Below, in pieces: positions 39,702 to 53,224 of a stretch of DNA of 64,000 nucleotides; within the stretch, counting starts at the first letter, position 1, and the number at the start of each line of letters is the position of its first letter. The stretch is taken from positions 1 through 64,000 of the forward strand of contig FMBT01000360.1 in NCBI GenBank assembly GCA_900095095.1. Reading direction: 5' to 3'. The DNA is from Fragilariopsis cylindrus CCMP1102 (lineage: Eukaryota; Bacillariophyta; Bacillariophyceae; Bacillariales; Bacillariaceae). A model generated the notes under the pieces. The model did not search any database. It was not told the DNA's origin and saw nothing but the letters and a program-made list of their open reading frames with translations. Made by a program: the position numbers and the translations under genes.

Positions 39702-41361
39702 TCATTCATTCTTTTTTTTAGTTAATTGGAATTCTATTGACCAACCATTTACGAGGACATGTATCTTTTGAGGATTTCTTACTCTTAAATTATAACGTTG
39801 AAACATTCGAACTAAAATAATTCGTAGTTCTAATTTAGCAAATGTTTACCAAATACTGGATAATACGAGCTTGAATTTGAGCTTGAACTTGGAGCTGTCG
39901 TCTCATAATCATTTTTATATAATGGATGATATACCGGTAGGAATCGTTCAAAATGAAATGAATTTGCATTTCCATATAATGTTTTATCATGACTTGCTAA
40001 ATTAATATTGTAATTAAATATTGTACCAATTGGGTATCGATAACCATTATTATCTGTAGTTGCAGTTTTATTATTATTGTTTGTATTAACCAGTTTACGA
40101 AAACCAGCCGAAACAGGTGTATCAATACGCCATGATTCATACATAATAGCATTCAATATAGGTGCATTTATTTCTTTTAATTGTTCATAGTCCAATTCAT
40201 ATTCATCGTCATTACTTGTTTTGAATTTTAATGATATTTCTTCTTGTGTTGCATTTAATACATACAGATTTTGTGCTACATGATGTAATACAGTGTTAAT
40301 TGATGCGGATGTAGTATCATGTCCAGCAAATATCAACAGTAACAAATTATCTAATATTTCATCCTCTGATAGACCTACACCATTAGGATCTGTAATTTTC
40401 GAATAGATCATTGTACCAATAACAATATTTTTGGAACGATCACTATCTGGTGTTGGACTATCATTCTTAAATTTATCAACAAGTCGTTTACAGGCCAATA
40501 AAATTTGTGTTCGTGCTTGCATTGCTAAATCAAATTTACCACCGCGGATACGTAACGTGCCAGTTAATGCACTAAATCCATTGATCCAAGTCAAGAATGA
40601 ATCATGTAATACCTTTATTCATTCTCCACAAACTTCACCAAAACTTGATAACATAAATACACGTAATGCATATAATTTAAAAACTTCACCACTAACAAAT
40701 CCTCCTCCATTATTACTATTGTCATTATCATAATTATTAGAACAACAACACACATTATAATATTTATCTAATTCTTCATCAGTTGTCTTCGTGACTATAG
40801 CAGCAAAGTTATGCATGTATTTAGGTAGATAAATTGGTTTCATTATACGACGTAATGACCAACATAATTTGCTGCAGAATTTGATCCAAACAACATTGAT
40901 ATATTTGGTGGCCATGCAACTTCTGTCATTGATCTACGATAATTATTCCACAGTCATGATATACTTTGTGTATCACCTAATGTTATTAGTCGTCGGCCTA
41001 ATATTGATGTCATAAATACTATACTTCTATTAGTCGTTGAATTATCTGAATATTTTCCACACGTTGTAACGTTCATGACGTATTTTATTACCCATTTGAA
41101 TTATCATTAGGAATATTTTTCCATTTAATGGAAGATTTTTTAAAGGTGAATATTTGTATAGTACTGATAATAAACTTCCAACAAATGATAAACCTAATGA
41201 ACCAGGTTGTAAGTACGGTCGTACCTAAAATAAAATAATATTTCATTTATTAAACACTCTACAGAATATATACATATTACTATATTACCAATTAACAAGA
41301 ATGATAATATTGACGACAACAACGGTTTCGATGACAAATATCCCTCATTATCATCGTACAT
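39702..41361 (-). pseudogene. Cytochrome P450 pseudogene
   Basis: Reading the minus strand across three frames gives a P450: a possible first exon near 41361-41291 with a hydrophobic N-terminus, then RPYLQPGSLGLSFVG (proline hinge), RRIMKPIYLPKYMHNFAAIV, I-helix FAGHDTTSAS, ExxR as YESWR, FERFLP, and a C-terminal FAKLELRIILVRMFQRYN. Lesions: TGA at 40954-40956 (probably a Trp codon), a frameshift near 40850-40862, TGA at 40619-40621, and a gap near 39836-39850 that removes the haem loop FGxGxRxCxG (PVFGK runs straight to HFAK with a frame change). Without the cysteine thiolate it cannot be a P450 enzyme. The intact flanking codons suggest recent decay. Confidence 0.88.
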
Positions 41362-42919
41362 TTATCTATTGTTAGGTTCGTCTTCATCGTTGTCGTGATT
41401 CTTTGCATTCTTCTTTTTCGTCATCATCGTATCCTTCGTCGTCGTCGTCGTCGTCGTCATCGTTGTTCGTCAACTTCTTTCTTATGGTCATCACTATCGG
41501 AATGACAGAATGACAGAATTTTTGAATTAGGCAATATTTTACACCGTAGATCTTTTGTGTGTATCTTCTTGGTTGATTTGGTGTGTGTGTGTGTGTGTGG
41601 GGGGGGGGGGTGCTTGGTTGATTAAAAGGGGGAAGCACAGTGAAATCAATCTAAAATCTTATTTGACAAATCCTCTGTCAAAAACAAGGATAGTATACTA
41701 TGGCAATGCTTCTAAGAAGCTTACATTCCTACTTGGAGATCAAAGATACAGAGACAAGTCAAGCAATAAGTGTGATACCCAACTACAACAAGCAGGGGCA
41801 GGTGTATGCACCATATGTAAGTAAATGGTGCACACCAACCAACAACAGTGACCAATGCCAATAACGAAACAAGAACCATCCATATTACAGTTATTTATTT
41901 GCTGTGCAAAGAATGAGCAGCAACGCTAAGTTGACGGTAGATTCTACTACCACTAATAATATAGCAACAGCAATAGTATCATATAATAAAAGAAAAATAA
42001 CCCCCCCCCCCCCAAAAAAAAAAAACAGCAAGCAAGATATTGACAGTAAAAACAGCAATCAACCTGAAGTTTACAGGGTAAATGATCAAAAAGATCATTA
42101 AAATGGATGATTAAATAAATAACACTGTAGGAAAACATCTGGATGCACCATGAGAGTGCTCATGATTGTTCTTATCTTACTACATAATACTGTTTGTTGA
42201 TTGACTTCTTCGGCATCACTTGAAGAGAATTGTTCTCAATGATAAATGCATGCAAAGCTACACCACTTGATGCTATTTGCCACGGTGTCTATCATCATTG
42301 TGGTCTTCTTTGTCTACATGAACTGTATATTCCTGTTGTTGCAGTTGTTGTTGTTGTTGTTGTTGTTGTTGATGATGATGATGATGATGAGGTATGCAGT
42401 GATTTATTTATTTATATTATTTTGTTACCATATTTTCAAAAGCGCGGGCAAAATTCATCTTTATCCGATTGATTACACGATTACGAAACATAAATGAAAC
42501 ACAGCAAGCTTTAAATAGCCACAAAACTAATTGGGTCACCCCGCTTTTCAAAAAGCGATAGGATTGAAATAAGCCCTTTATCTTTTTGCGATCGAAAATA
42601 ATTATTTTTAATGTGTTTTTGGCGGTTTTGTCTGAGAGGATGGTCGTTTTCGCGTTTTAATCAGACCTTTTCAGTGATGGCAACGATAAACACTAACAAA
42701 CTTACTTCCACTACCTCCACCAAACTTAATTCGACTTCTGTTACCAACTGCAATCAATCAATCAATCAATCAATCCATCAATTAACCAATAAATTAACCA
42801 ATCTACGACGGTGGTACAAATACTCAAATCTCTGAAGAAACAAATCTAATCATCACATCTACTCGATAAGTCTGTTGTTTCTATATCTAATTTTCATTCG
42901 ATCAATAGTGAGAAAAAAT
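41362..42919. other. Intergenic with many simple repeats
   Basis: 1.56 kb with no convincing gene. Simple repeats: GTC/ATC triplets near 41430-41460, (GT)n plus G12 at 41580-41610, C14 followed by A12 at 42001-42026, GTT/GAT triplets at 42339-42390, and ATCA units at 42752-42776. Frames here are products of those repeats. Confidence 0.65.
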
Positions 42920-44755
42920 ATGACGTGGAAAGGAAATATATTGTTCGTCCTACTATGGGGATACTATGATCTATCGAAAGTGTATGCCACAAGCAGCGAC
43001 AATCTTCAAAGAAAATTGAGGCAGTCACATCATCAACACGACGTGAGAGAGAATAATGGTATCATACAAGACGAACGACGGATTTTATCTGATATGATGA
43101 GGCCTGGGGATAGAGTTTCGGCTATGGATAAAGAAAGTGCAATCTGTTCAGCAAATTTGATCACCGATCGTGAAATAGCAACGGAACAGACTGTGATAGA
43201 CTATTATTACGCGATTGAAAGCTCCGAAGTTGTTTCAACGAATGATTCTACTGGACGGTCAATGATACGCGAGTTGGAAGACAAGATTTTCCGTGCAATA
43301 AGCCCAGCGGTCTTATGGTGTTATTACGAAGACAACGACGACAACGACAACGAAACTCCACCAACAAGACGCTTGTTGTCCCATAACAGTCCTCTCAACA
43401 GCGGTGACTCGTCATCATTACAAGGTATGTTATCTTGATAAAACGTTCGTTCTGCTTCAAAAAAGCTGCGTTTTCCGGATCTTATTTTATCTTCTTCATT
43501 CTCATGTCTGCCATCATATCTCATATACCTTTTATTCATTCTTTAATATTCCCTAATCATGTTCAGCTGGTGGTTTTGAAAGAGACGGACTTCGGAGATT
43601 AACTCTCGAGGAGGCCCGACGGCTAAGTATAGTCAGCTTCTCCACTAGTCCTGAGGATGAACAAACAAGTAGTAAGTAGAAAGCTGAAAATGTACACGTG
43701 CACACTCTTATACGCATCCTTCTTTTTCTTTTCCTAAAAATTCTCTTCTGTCTTTTCCTTTCTTTCTTCTTTTCTTCTCCAAAAAGTCGAGTGTAAATTC
43801 CCGACTTCTAGTGATCATTGCATTGTGATGCACGGAATGGTTACGAGTAAGTTAAAACAAACTACTCTCTACAGCCGTCCCGTCCCGTCCCATATATCTT
43901 TTTACTGCAGTTGTACTAACAATTATCTCATCATTATTTGAATATTTACCCTCATATTTCTTTACAGTTATGCATCACGTGACGAGTGATGTGAGTCTTG
44001 CGGTGGCATCTATTTATGATTCTACACAAAAAACAATGGACTCCGGCGAACTATTTATGCTTGCCAAGAGAGATAAAGATTTCTTCCATGTTACCAATAT
44101 CAAATGGCTTGGAGAGACAGAACAGGAAGCAATTACCGCTGAAGTAGTAGTAGTCACGGGCGGCGAAAAAAGCGTAAGCGCAATCGTTGCTGGTATACAA
44201 TCAGTAGAAGAGGAAAAATCTATGTCGATGGCATATGCAATGTCGATTCTTTTGTTGGTACTCCTGGCGCTTATTCTATTGTTTGTAGGACATAGAACCA
44301 GACGAAAGGCGAGACTACAGGAAAAACTTCTAGCGCTTGAAAGCTTTGATAATGAGAATCTTGTTGGAACCGGTGACCCTCCAGGAAGTTTCCACGAAGG
44401 AATGTACCACTACACTCGTAATGGAGCCCGATATCTTTCTACCAATTGCCACGATTGTATCGAAACAAGGAAGAACGGATTTTTAACTTCATGCGGTGAC
44501 GAATTAGATGAAATTCCTTTCAGTGAACGCGAACAATCGAATAACCGGAAAAGAAACTTGGTTACTCCATCTAGTGGTGCTTTAGGCATGAAACATTCAT
44601 CGATCGATGTTCATAACTGTAGTAGCGGAGCATGTAAGATTTGTGCTCACAGACCTCTGGACGTTCAGTTCATTCCCAACCCAGAAGGAACATTCAGACC
44701 CTTTCCTTACAAAGACGATGAATCTACAATTCTTTTTGGTGAGTCAGAAGTATAG
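42920..44755 (+). CDS. Secretory single-pass membrane protein, four exons, unknown
   Basis: Exons 42920..43424, 43567..43671, 43787..43846 and 43968..44755; every junction is phase 1 and the total is 1458 nt, 485 residues. I start at ATG 42920 rather than an upstream TTG. A signal peptide (GNILFVLLWGYYDLSKVYA) leads into an ectodomain with an RRLTLEEARRLSIVSFSTSP stretch and Cys pairs (VECKF...DHCIVMHG). Near residue 310 a TM segment (AYAMSILLLVLLALILLFVG) is followed by HRTRRKARLQ and a cytosolic tail carrying VHNCSSGACKICAHRP, a CxxxxCxxC cluster. The tail pattern resembles uncharacterised diatom proteins I have seen but cannot name. Could be a receptor or adhesion protein. Confidence 0.75.
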
Positions 44756-46052
44756 CACGAATATTGGACTGCATTTCTCTAACGCTCATCACCACAACCC
44801 ACTACGAAAAATATATTCCAATAACTATTATTGACGAAGATTGATGTAATCATTTTCAATTGTAGATTTTTTAAATGCCTAGTTCAACAATAAGCGACCC
44901 TTCATCTCCAACAAAAGCAGTACGGAGAAATTATAATGACAAAATACATAATTTATAGTTAAATTTGCTAGAAAAAAATTCTATGTGGAAGCAAAGATCC
45001 ACAGATTGCCTATTGTGTATCATTTATCTATTACATTTTCTGTATCTAAATCCCATGAGACTACAGAATATTTCATCTTGAGTTACGCTTTAATACACTA
45101 TTGTCTGTCATGCACCTACTAGTATCATCACATAACGTTACCGAAATAAGGATCTGCTTCTTGCTTTGTGATGGAAAGAAGATCCAATATTTGCAGATAC
45201 ATCACAGGAGATATCAACCGCATCCCCGAAGCAAGTATCAGTCAGTTCCAAATGTATTGTCGCCACTCACTCACATCGCTATCTCAAAGGAATTGAAAGT
45301 AGTACCAAAGGCGAAGGTATTGATACCTCAGAATATGTTTGTTATAAAAGGAACCATCTAATTGAATCCAAGGTATTTCTATTCTTGAAAGAAATAGTAG
45401 CTCGGAAGCAGAAAATAAAAGATAAAATAAACTCAAAGCAGGACGTACTCTTACTGGTAAATAACTACGTTTGATGGATGCGTTTGATTTATTCTGTATT
45501 TTGTATTGGTGGGCTTGTTGTTTCTTTGATATAATTCTTAGCATTTCAGATTCATACTCCATGATTGACGAATATAATAATAATATTATGATACAGGTAT
45601 GTATTATGTTTATTATGTATGTAGTTTTTACCGTTGTAAGGAAGGTCACTTACTTGTGTACTCTATGTATGTATGGCTATGTATTATGATTATTATGTAT
45701 GTACATAGTAAGCCGTTGAATGACTGATTCAATCACGGTGGAAAACAAAATTCAAATCACGCGCCGTACAAAAAGAATTACGACAGTATCATGTGTTTTT
45801 AAATTAATTGCTGACCTGCTGTGCCTGCGCGTTTTTTCGTTTTTTAATAGCGAGTAAAAAAGCAGCGTGGTGCTTCCTCTTGTTCACGTTCTGTGTGTTT
45901 CAATCGAACATAACAAACATCGCTTTACAGTCAACATCGAAACAAGTAACCGTGGTTATACTCATTATTAATTTAATTAATTTAATTACAAACGTAGTAA
46001 TTAAAAAGAAGCAAGGTATAGTATCAAATAAAGAAAACAACAAACCGTCAAG
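44756..46052. other. Intergenic, includes H3 promoter
   Basis: 1.3 kb with no convincing gene on either strand (frames at 45101-45361, 45284-45649 and 45808-46074 are short and compositionally poor). The last few hundred bases should hold the H3 promoter and leader. Confidence 0.55.
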
Positions 46053-47120
<1,068 letters not shown>

Positions 47121-47465
47121 AGAAGCAGATGTCCGAAAATTCTCGAGAAGGTCGAGTATATTTCGTTTAGGGGGATTGAACGGAAAAAATATCAAATAAA
47201 AAAAAATCTTATATATTAAATTGCGACTTAGCAACAAATACACTTTTTTATAGAAAGTTATTTCCGATTAAGAATCGTTCAGATAATCAAATCGAGAATA
47301 TTTTTCAGATCTAATGAGCAATTATTCCAGAACCAATTAATATATTGTAAAAGAAAACATTTAGTCATTCATATTTCTATTTTGTATACACTATTCTATT
47401 CAATACGCGTTAGTCCTTAAATTATGCCAGTACTCATTGCTGCAGAAATCCATTTTATACTGTAG
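47121..47465. other. Intergenic between convergent H3 and GOST genes
   Basis: 345 bp holding both 3' ends. Includes AATAAAAAAAAATCTT-like AT-rich sequence about 75 bp after the H3 stop that could guide polyadenylation. Confidence 0.5.
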
Positions 47466-49827
47466 CTATGAGAAACTTATAGGTTCATCATTGAATTCAT
47501 CAAGTTCATCGTCATCGTCCATTGCAGAAGGTACGCCTGCTAATTCGATTATAACACCTTCGTCATCGTCATCATCATTAACAGCTGCTGTCATAGCTGG
47601 TAACTGCATTACGTACGCATATTCCTTAGCATTCTGTTGTGGTCTCCAAAGAATGGCGACTGCGATCAGAACGAAAAGATAATTCATTTCCATTGCAGCA
47701 TCTAACACCCATCGAGCTTCCTGTGTAACGATTCCCGCATCGTAGGTGTCAACAATACCAAACACAGCCCATACGACTCCAAAAAGAATTGAAAACATTA
47801 GAATACATCTTAACCGAAGGTATCTTAATAACTTAGATGTTTGTTTCATATTTTCTAAGTACTCCATCGTAGCACTTAAGCTATCGATGATCCAAAAGTA
47901 AAATATAAGGTCGACCGCAACAATAACCAAACCTAAAATAGAAACAATGTCGAACAACTCCTCTTCCTTCTCTTGGCTCATTCGTTGAATTTCACTGTAT
48001 GCAACCTCTGTCATAATATCTCGCACCAACGATACAAGGATATAAAGTACACCCAAGACGTGAATCTTTTTCATAATTGGACCAAGTTCATCACGTACAA
48101 CACCCCACCCTAGTGCAACCATTACGAGTAAACATCTTGAAATACCACGCTTGAGCACTCCAATAATAATACCTAGTATGAATAAAAAAAAGGGATATAA
48201 TTTAGTGTGTGAGTGAGAGATGATGTAATTGATTCTCGCCAAAAATGTACTTCTTTTTAGCAATGAAAAAGTATTAGCTTTCACGTTTATATATACTTAC
48301 CAACGTAGTATGCAACCCAGAACCTAGATCCGTCTTCATTCCATACAAATAAGTCTCCGGAACGAAAAAATACCTCTAAAGTTCCCATACAAATTGTTCC
48401 AAAAATCCAACTTTGAATAGGAATATTAGCATCCTCAAACATTTTCATCGTGACTCCGTAACAAAGAAGAATTGCAAAGTACACTAAGAATGTTATTGCA
48501 TAGAAGTACATCAATCCGAATAGGTCACCCGGTAAATCTGTACGAATGTAGAATAATATACGAAGGAACAAAGTGTAAGTGACACGAAATTTGGAATGGA
48601 TCTCGGTTCAATAAGACAAAAACAATATATTGATATCATAATATTACATATATATGCTTACATCCGTGCCGGCTTTTCCACACGGTATGACCCTCTATGA
48701 TAACACTTCTACCCTCATCGTTACAATTAGCAAATACTACTGCATACTTTCCACTTTGTTCGGTCTCTTCAAAACGACCATATTTCATATGACTACTATA
48801 TTCTCCATTAGCAGGGACATTAATTAATCGATGCTTTCCTGCAAATGTTTCAGCATTCATAATAAGTCTACCGAATTGTGTCCCCGCACACAAGCCCATT
48901 TCGATAGCATCCGAACTACAACAATATCTCAAAATCCCATCATCGGATGTTGCACCAATCCCGAGTTCTGTCCAATCACATCCGGTACGTGTCGAGTCAC
49001 ATTCCTCCGGCTGTAATATAATACGGTACAGACATACAATGAGAGAAAAAAGGGGAACAAAAGAGTTAGTTTTCCACTATACTCTATACTATATATATAC
49101 ATGTATCTATACTATATAATTTATATATAATACTATACATATGTGTGTACGACATCAACTTACTAAATGAAAGACTGCTATATCCAATGCTGATCCATCC
49201 ATATAAAAATTGGTTCCACTACTACTTGTGTTTTTATTATCATAATTTTTTGAGGATGATGATGAGGTACCTGTAGGATCTGAAGATGACGATGATGATG
49301 ATGATGACGATTCCTCTTGAATTTGACTACTGTTTTTGGTTGCCACAATTAGTAACTCCGACAAATCGATATATCCCGGTGTAAGTAGAAATCCTTCTAC
49401 GAAATGAATATAATCGGACTGTTCCATATTTCATATTTCATATTTCATATTTCAAAATTCATTGATTTGAATTATTTTTATACACGAAAAAGAAAAGAAA
49501 TACAAATGAGCGAGGACAAAAAATGAGTGATTGAATGATTGAATGATTGAATGTGTATACATTATAGTTTGTACGCTTATCATCAAAATATCATTCTTCT
49601 AATACTAGTATCACTTTTCACCCTTCACACATACAGTAAGTAGCGCTATAGTTTCTCTCTACTAAAAGCAAAGCAAAGCAAAGCGACGAATGAAATGAAC
49701 GTACCGCTGGCTCAAGAAGTAAGTTAAAAGCACGGATCTCTCCATGTGCGACTTGGATAAGTGAGCATATCAATAGACAAACAAGCATTTGTCCAAACAA
49801 CAAGGACGTTGAAATAAACTTCATCAT
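47466..49827 (-). CDS. GOST-type seven-TM protein (lung-7TM / TMEM87-GPR107-like)
   Basis: Five exons: 49827..49705, 49418..49164, 49010..48662, 48537..48301 and 48172..47466; 1671 nt, frame intact, 556 residues. A signal peptide (LLFGQMLVCLLICSLIQVAH) leads a luminal domain with a Ser-rich insert and paired cysteines (CDSTRTGCDW, YCCSSDAIEMGLCAG). Seven TM segments follow: FGLMYFYAITFLVYFAILLC begins the bundle and FLVLIAV-type segments end it; after TM3 comes LKRGISRCLLVMVALGWGVV with VVRDELGP, close to the GOST consensus. The cytosolic tail is acidic (NDDDDDEG, MDDDDELDEF). GOST proteins act in Golgi/endosome trafficking. Family call by motif memory; the exact subgroup is uncertain. Confidence 0.82.
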
Positions 49828-50395
49828 TGTATTTGTATCCTACTGTACTGGAATTTTGATTCGATTCAATCGATCAATTAATTAATATCCAAATAAATAA
49901 AGATTAGGAAAAAAAAACAAGTTGACTGGGTAGTATATTCAATCTAGGAGTGTAAGTGTTCTAGTGGCTTTGACGATTAGCACAATGTTCTCTTCTACTA
50001 GTACAGTATTAATTGATGATAACGTTTATCGTGCCACAATCGATACAGTACATCGATACACAATGCGAATGCCTACCGATTTTCGAATGTTTAAATTGCC
50101 CTCACTTTCAACTTCTTGCTTGCTTTCGCTTTCAAAGTAAGATATCAGGTCCCGCGCGAATGAAAGGTGTGGCCCTGCGAACAAAATGACGCGGTATTTC
50201 TCATCGTGCTAAAAATTAAAAAATACAAATGCATGATTCTTATTCATCCATTAAAGTCACTTTGTATAATCATAATCACAATTACAAGCCGAAAGGAATC
50301 ATAATAACAAGCACAAAGAAATCTTTTACATCATTAACCAGCAGCAAGCAGAGTAAAGCATAACATCCAGGTCACAGAAAATAAAACATTATAAA
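49828..50395. other. Divergent promoter region
   Basis: 568 bp between the GOST and TVP23 genes. No gene seen; a short (GAATGATT)n tract lies just inside the neighbouring intron at about 49530. Confidence 0.55.
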
Positions 50396-51157
50396 ATGGC
50401 ATCACACGATTTACACTTTACAGTTTCACAAAATGGTATTGAAGACCCAAATGCGTTGCACGATCCAGCTACGATGCCCGTAGGAGCAATGGCGCCACAA
50501 CAACAACAACAACAACAGGGAGAAGGTGGAAATAACTGGGGTCAAACGTTATCACAATCCGCTCATCCTATTGTTTGTATATTTCATGTACTATTCAAAG
50601 GATTAGCATTATTTTTTTATATTTTTGGTGGTTGGTTTTCCGGTACTAAGAAAAAGGGAGCAACAAATAGTGGTGCAAATTTTATTACTGTGACGGTAAT
50701 CTGTATCCTATTATTGGCTGCTGATTTTTGGGTCGTTAAGAACATCACCGGTCGATTATTAGTTGGACTACGATGGTGGAATAAGGTTGATGGTGACAAG
50801 ACGACATGGATATTTGAAAGTGCAAAAGATCGACAAATTAATAAATTTGATAGTTCCGTATTTTGGATGGTACTGTACGCAACACCTATCGCTTGGGGTG
50901 CACTTATGATTATTGGTATTCTTAAATTTAATTTGGCCTGGTTAATTGTTGTCTTTATGGCAATAGCACTTTCATCGGCGAACGTATACGGATATTACAA
51001 ATGTAGTTCCGATCAAAAAGCTAAGTTTACACAAATGATGCAACAGGGAGCACAAGCTGGTGCCATGACGGTTATGCGTGGTAATATGTTGGGTTGGCTA
51101 ACGGGTACCAGTAGTGCACCACAACAGGGTCAACAACAACAAAACACGTTTGTTTAA
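50396..51157 (+). CDS. TVP23: TVP23/FAM18 Golgi membrane protein
   Basis: 253 residues, one exon. A four-TM protein of the DUF846 family that works in late Golgi vesicle traffic. Family signatures: HPIVCIFHVLFKGLALFFYI at the first TM, ITVTVICILLLAADFWVVKN in the second, then GRLLVGLRWWNKVDGDKTTW and FESAKDRQINKFDSSVFW, the most conserved stretch, then SSANVYGYYKCSSDQK. An N-terminal Gln run (40-46) and a Gln-rich C-terminus (GQQQQNTFV) are extra. The length and motif order are normal for the family. Confidence 0.95.
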   Translation: MASHDLHFTVSQNGIEDPNALHDPATMPVGAMAPQQQQQQQGEGGNNWGQTLSQSAHPIVCIFHVLFKGLALFFYIFGGWFSGTKKKGATNSGANFITVTVICILLLAADFWVVKNITGRLLVGLRWWNKVDGDKTTWIFESAKDRQINKFDSSVFWMVLYATPIAWGALMIIGILKFNLAWLIVVFMAIALSSANVYGYYKCSSDQKAKFTQMMQQGAQAGAMTVMRGNMLGWLTGTSSAPQQGQQQQNTFV

Positions 51158-51590
51158 TGGACGAAATACCGCAAGATATTTCGAATTGAATCGAATCGAA
51201 TTGAATCGAATTGAATTGTTTTGAAGTGAATCGAATTGGAGAGAGACTTTGTATGGTACGATTTTAACTACCATTCCAGATACATTTGATTTGTAATGTT
51301 ACACTTAGCTATATTCTTGTCTTTAATAGTACGAATAAAAACAAATGAATGTTGATAGGAGCTTTCTTCTATTGAAATTTCTAATTCTACATCTAAAGAA
51401 TAGTATTATATATTTAAATTATAGCTAATATTTCTATTAGTATTTCATATTATATTTACTACATAAAAAACTGACAACCACAAAGAATATACCACTCACA
51501 CTTACATATCACGAAAAAGAAACGAGAACGTGAATTATTTCATATAGTACCATCACTCGTCCAAGCAATTACACGAAACTATAAATATAA
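51158..51590. other. Intergenic between convergent genes
   Basis: 433 bp. A degenerate (TCGAATTGAA)n tract runs from about 51180 to 51238, directly after the TVP23 stop. No gene seen. Confidence 0.6.
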
Positions 51591-52578
51591 CTATAATAAA
51601 GTCGTGAGTGACGACAGTCCGATCACTACGCATACGACGACAGTCGAGAAAATGGTGCTGTAGAATAGAGATGAAGAAGATGAGGGACTTTCACCAGATT
51701 CAGGTTCATCGTCAGATACTACAGGCGTCGATGTCGGTTCATCTGTTGGCTTAGGCGTCGATGTCGGTTCATCTGCTGGCTCTGTGTACCATATCGTAAA
51801 CTATTGTTTTATTAGGAGTATTTATTTTTGGATAAGTCAGCAGAATGTTAGTAAGTACTCATTGATCGATTGAATAATGATGCTATTAGCAACAATACAA
51901 TGGAAGGATTAAAAAAACTTACGTTACTACCTACTCCCTCAAATACAACGTCCGACCGAACATGAACATAATAGCTCTCTCCATTTTCAGCTAAAAAGGA
52001 ATACGTGTTACTTTCTTCTCCGTTACAATCCGTTGCTTGTAATTGTTGCGGTGGTGCACCAAGACAATTTTGTGTATTACATGTATTAAATATACCAAAG
52101 TCTGTAATTTTATCATTGTTCGTACATACATTAACAGTAACTTCTTTACCGATCCCATTAATTTCATACCAAACAGCTCTACGGTCACTTCGAGAACCAC
52201 ATACACCCTGATTGTTATAATCATAATTAGCAAAGGAATTATCCCCATTCTCCATCTCACCCTCTAGTAATATTATGGAATCAATACATCGGTCGTTCGA
52301 GGGTCTTTGACCAACTATATATTATACAGATTATACAGAATAGTATAGTGTAATTGAAAAGGAAGGGAAAAAGTAGAAGGTAGATTGATTCATTCAATCG
52401 TGCAAACATCGGGCCCACAACGAGAAGAGAAAGAGTGAGCATTATTTTTATAGCAACGCAATTAGAATAGAAACATCAGCAATAATAACAGCATGCAAAA
52501 ACAGAACTTACATACGATAACATCACTGATGGTTACCAGGAAGAAAATAAAGGCGATGTATATTATCCGACACGGCAT
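51591..52578 (-). CDS. Secreted, probably GPI-anchored PPC-like domain protein
   Basis: Three exons: 52578..52512, 52314..51923 and 51800..51591 (phases 1 and 0; 669 nt; 222 residues). A signal peptide (MPCRIIYIAFIFFLVTISDV) is followed by a bacterial-pre-peptidase-C-like beta domain: PSNDRCIDSIILLEGEMENG, AVWYEINGIGKEVTVNVC, TDFGIFNTCNTQNC, SYYVHVRSD and FTIWYTEP. Similar domains (ND.C..A......G, WY...G.G..) recur in stramenopile surface proteins. Then come Pro/Thr/Ser spacer repeats (DEPTSTP twice) and a C-terminal hydrophobic tail (VVVCVVIGLSSLTTLL) with nothing after it, as in GPI signals. Function likely surface binding or wall contact; unproven. Confidence 0.78.
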
Positions 52579-53224
52579 CTTTGATTCGTCTATTTAATAT
52601 ATTTAGTTTGTGTTCGTGCGTAGAAAATTGCGTTATTGGGGTCGGTTTTGGTGATTGCAATACTGTCGAGAGTGAAATATCCTTGCCTCTTTATCTCTTT
52701 TAGCTGTTAATCTCCTCTGTATCAAAAGTTATTCGGAAGGAAGAATAATAACGAGTTAAGCTACCTTTAGATTTTGTGAAAAAGCACATGAAAAGAAAAA
52801 GCATGAGGAAAATGGGGTTAGTATGAAAAAAAAATCAAAATTAAATGTGACTTCGTGACTCACGTGACGCGTTTAGTCATACTTACTTCAAGAATTGGGT
52901 CAAGCAACCACTACCGTAACTACCGTACACACTACATAGAGCAAACATGTAATAATCCTTTGAATAATTGATTATCTATCTCCCATGAAGGAGATTATCA
53001 TCGCATGAAAAAGATATACAGTGTATTTCATTATAGCATATATACAAACAGTTTGTGTTTTTCTAACCCTCCCAATCCACAAAATAATTTATCTCCCATC
53101 ATGAATGTATAACTATTATTTTTGTCATAAACCTAAACTATGTTAATTGTGTTTTTGTACATTAAAAAAAATGAAGTGTATCGATGATATAATACTAAGT
53201 GTTTATATATGAAATGTGGCAAAA
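52579..53224. other. Intergenic, no gene recognised
   Basis: 646 bp between two minus-strand genes, holding the promoter of the secreted protein and the 3' end of the ATPase. Nothing else seen. Confidence 0.55.

Noticed and set aside
41384-41638. Acidic 84-residue minus-strand frame
   Set aside because: Made of GAT/GAC triplet and (GT)n microsatellite sequence; no sign of selection.
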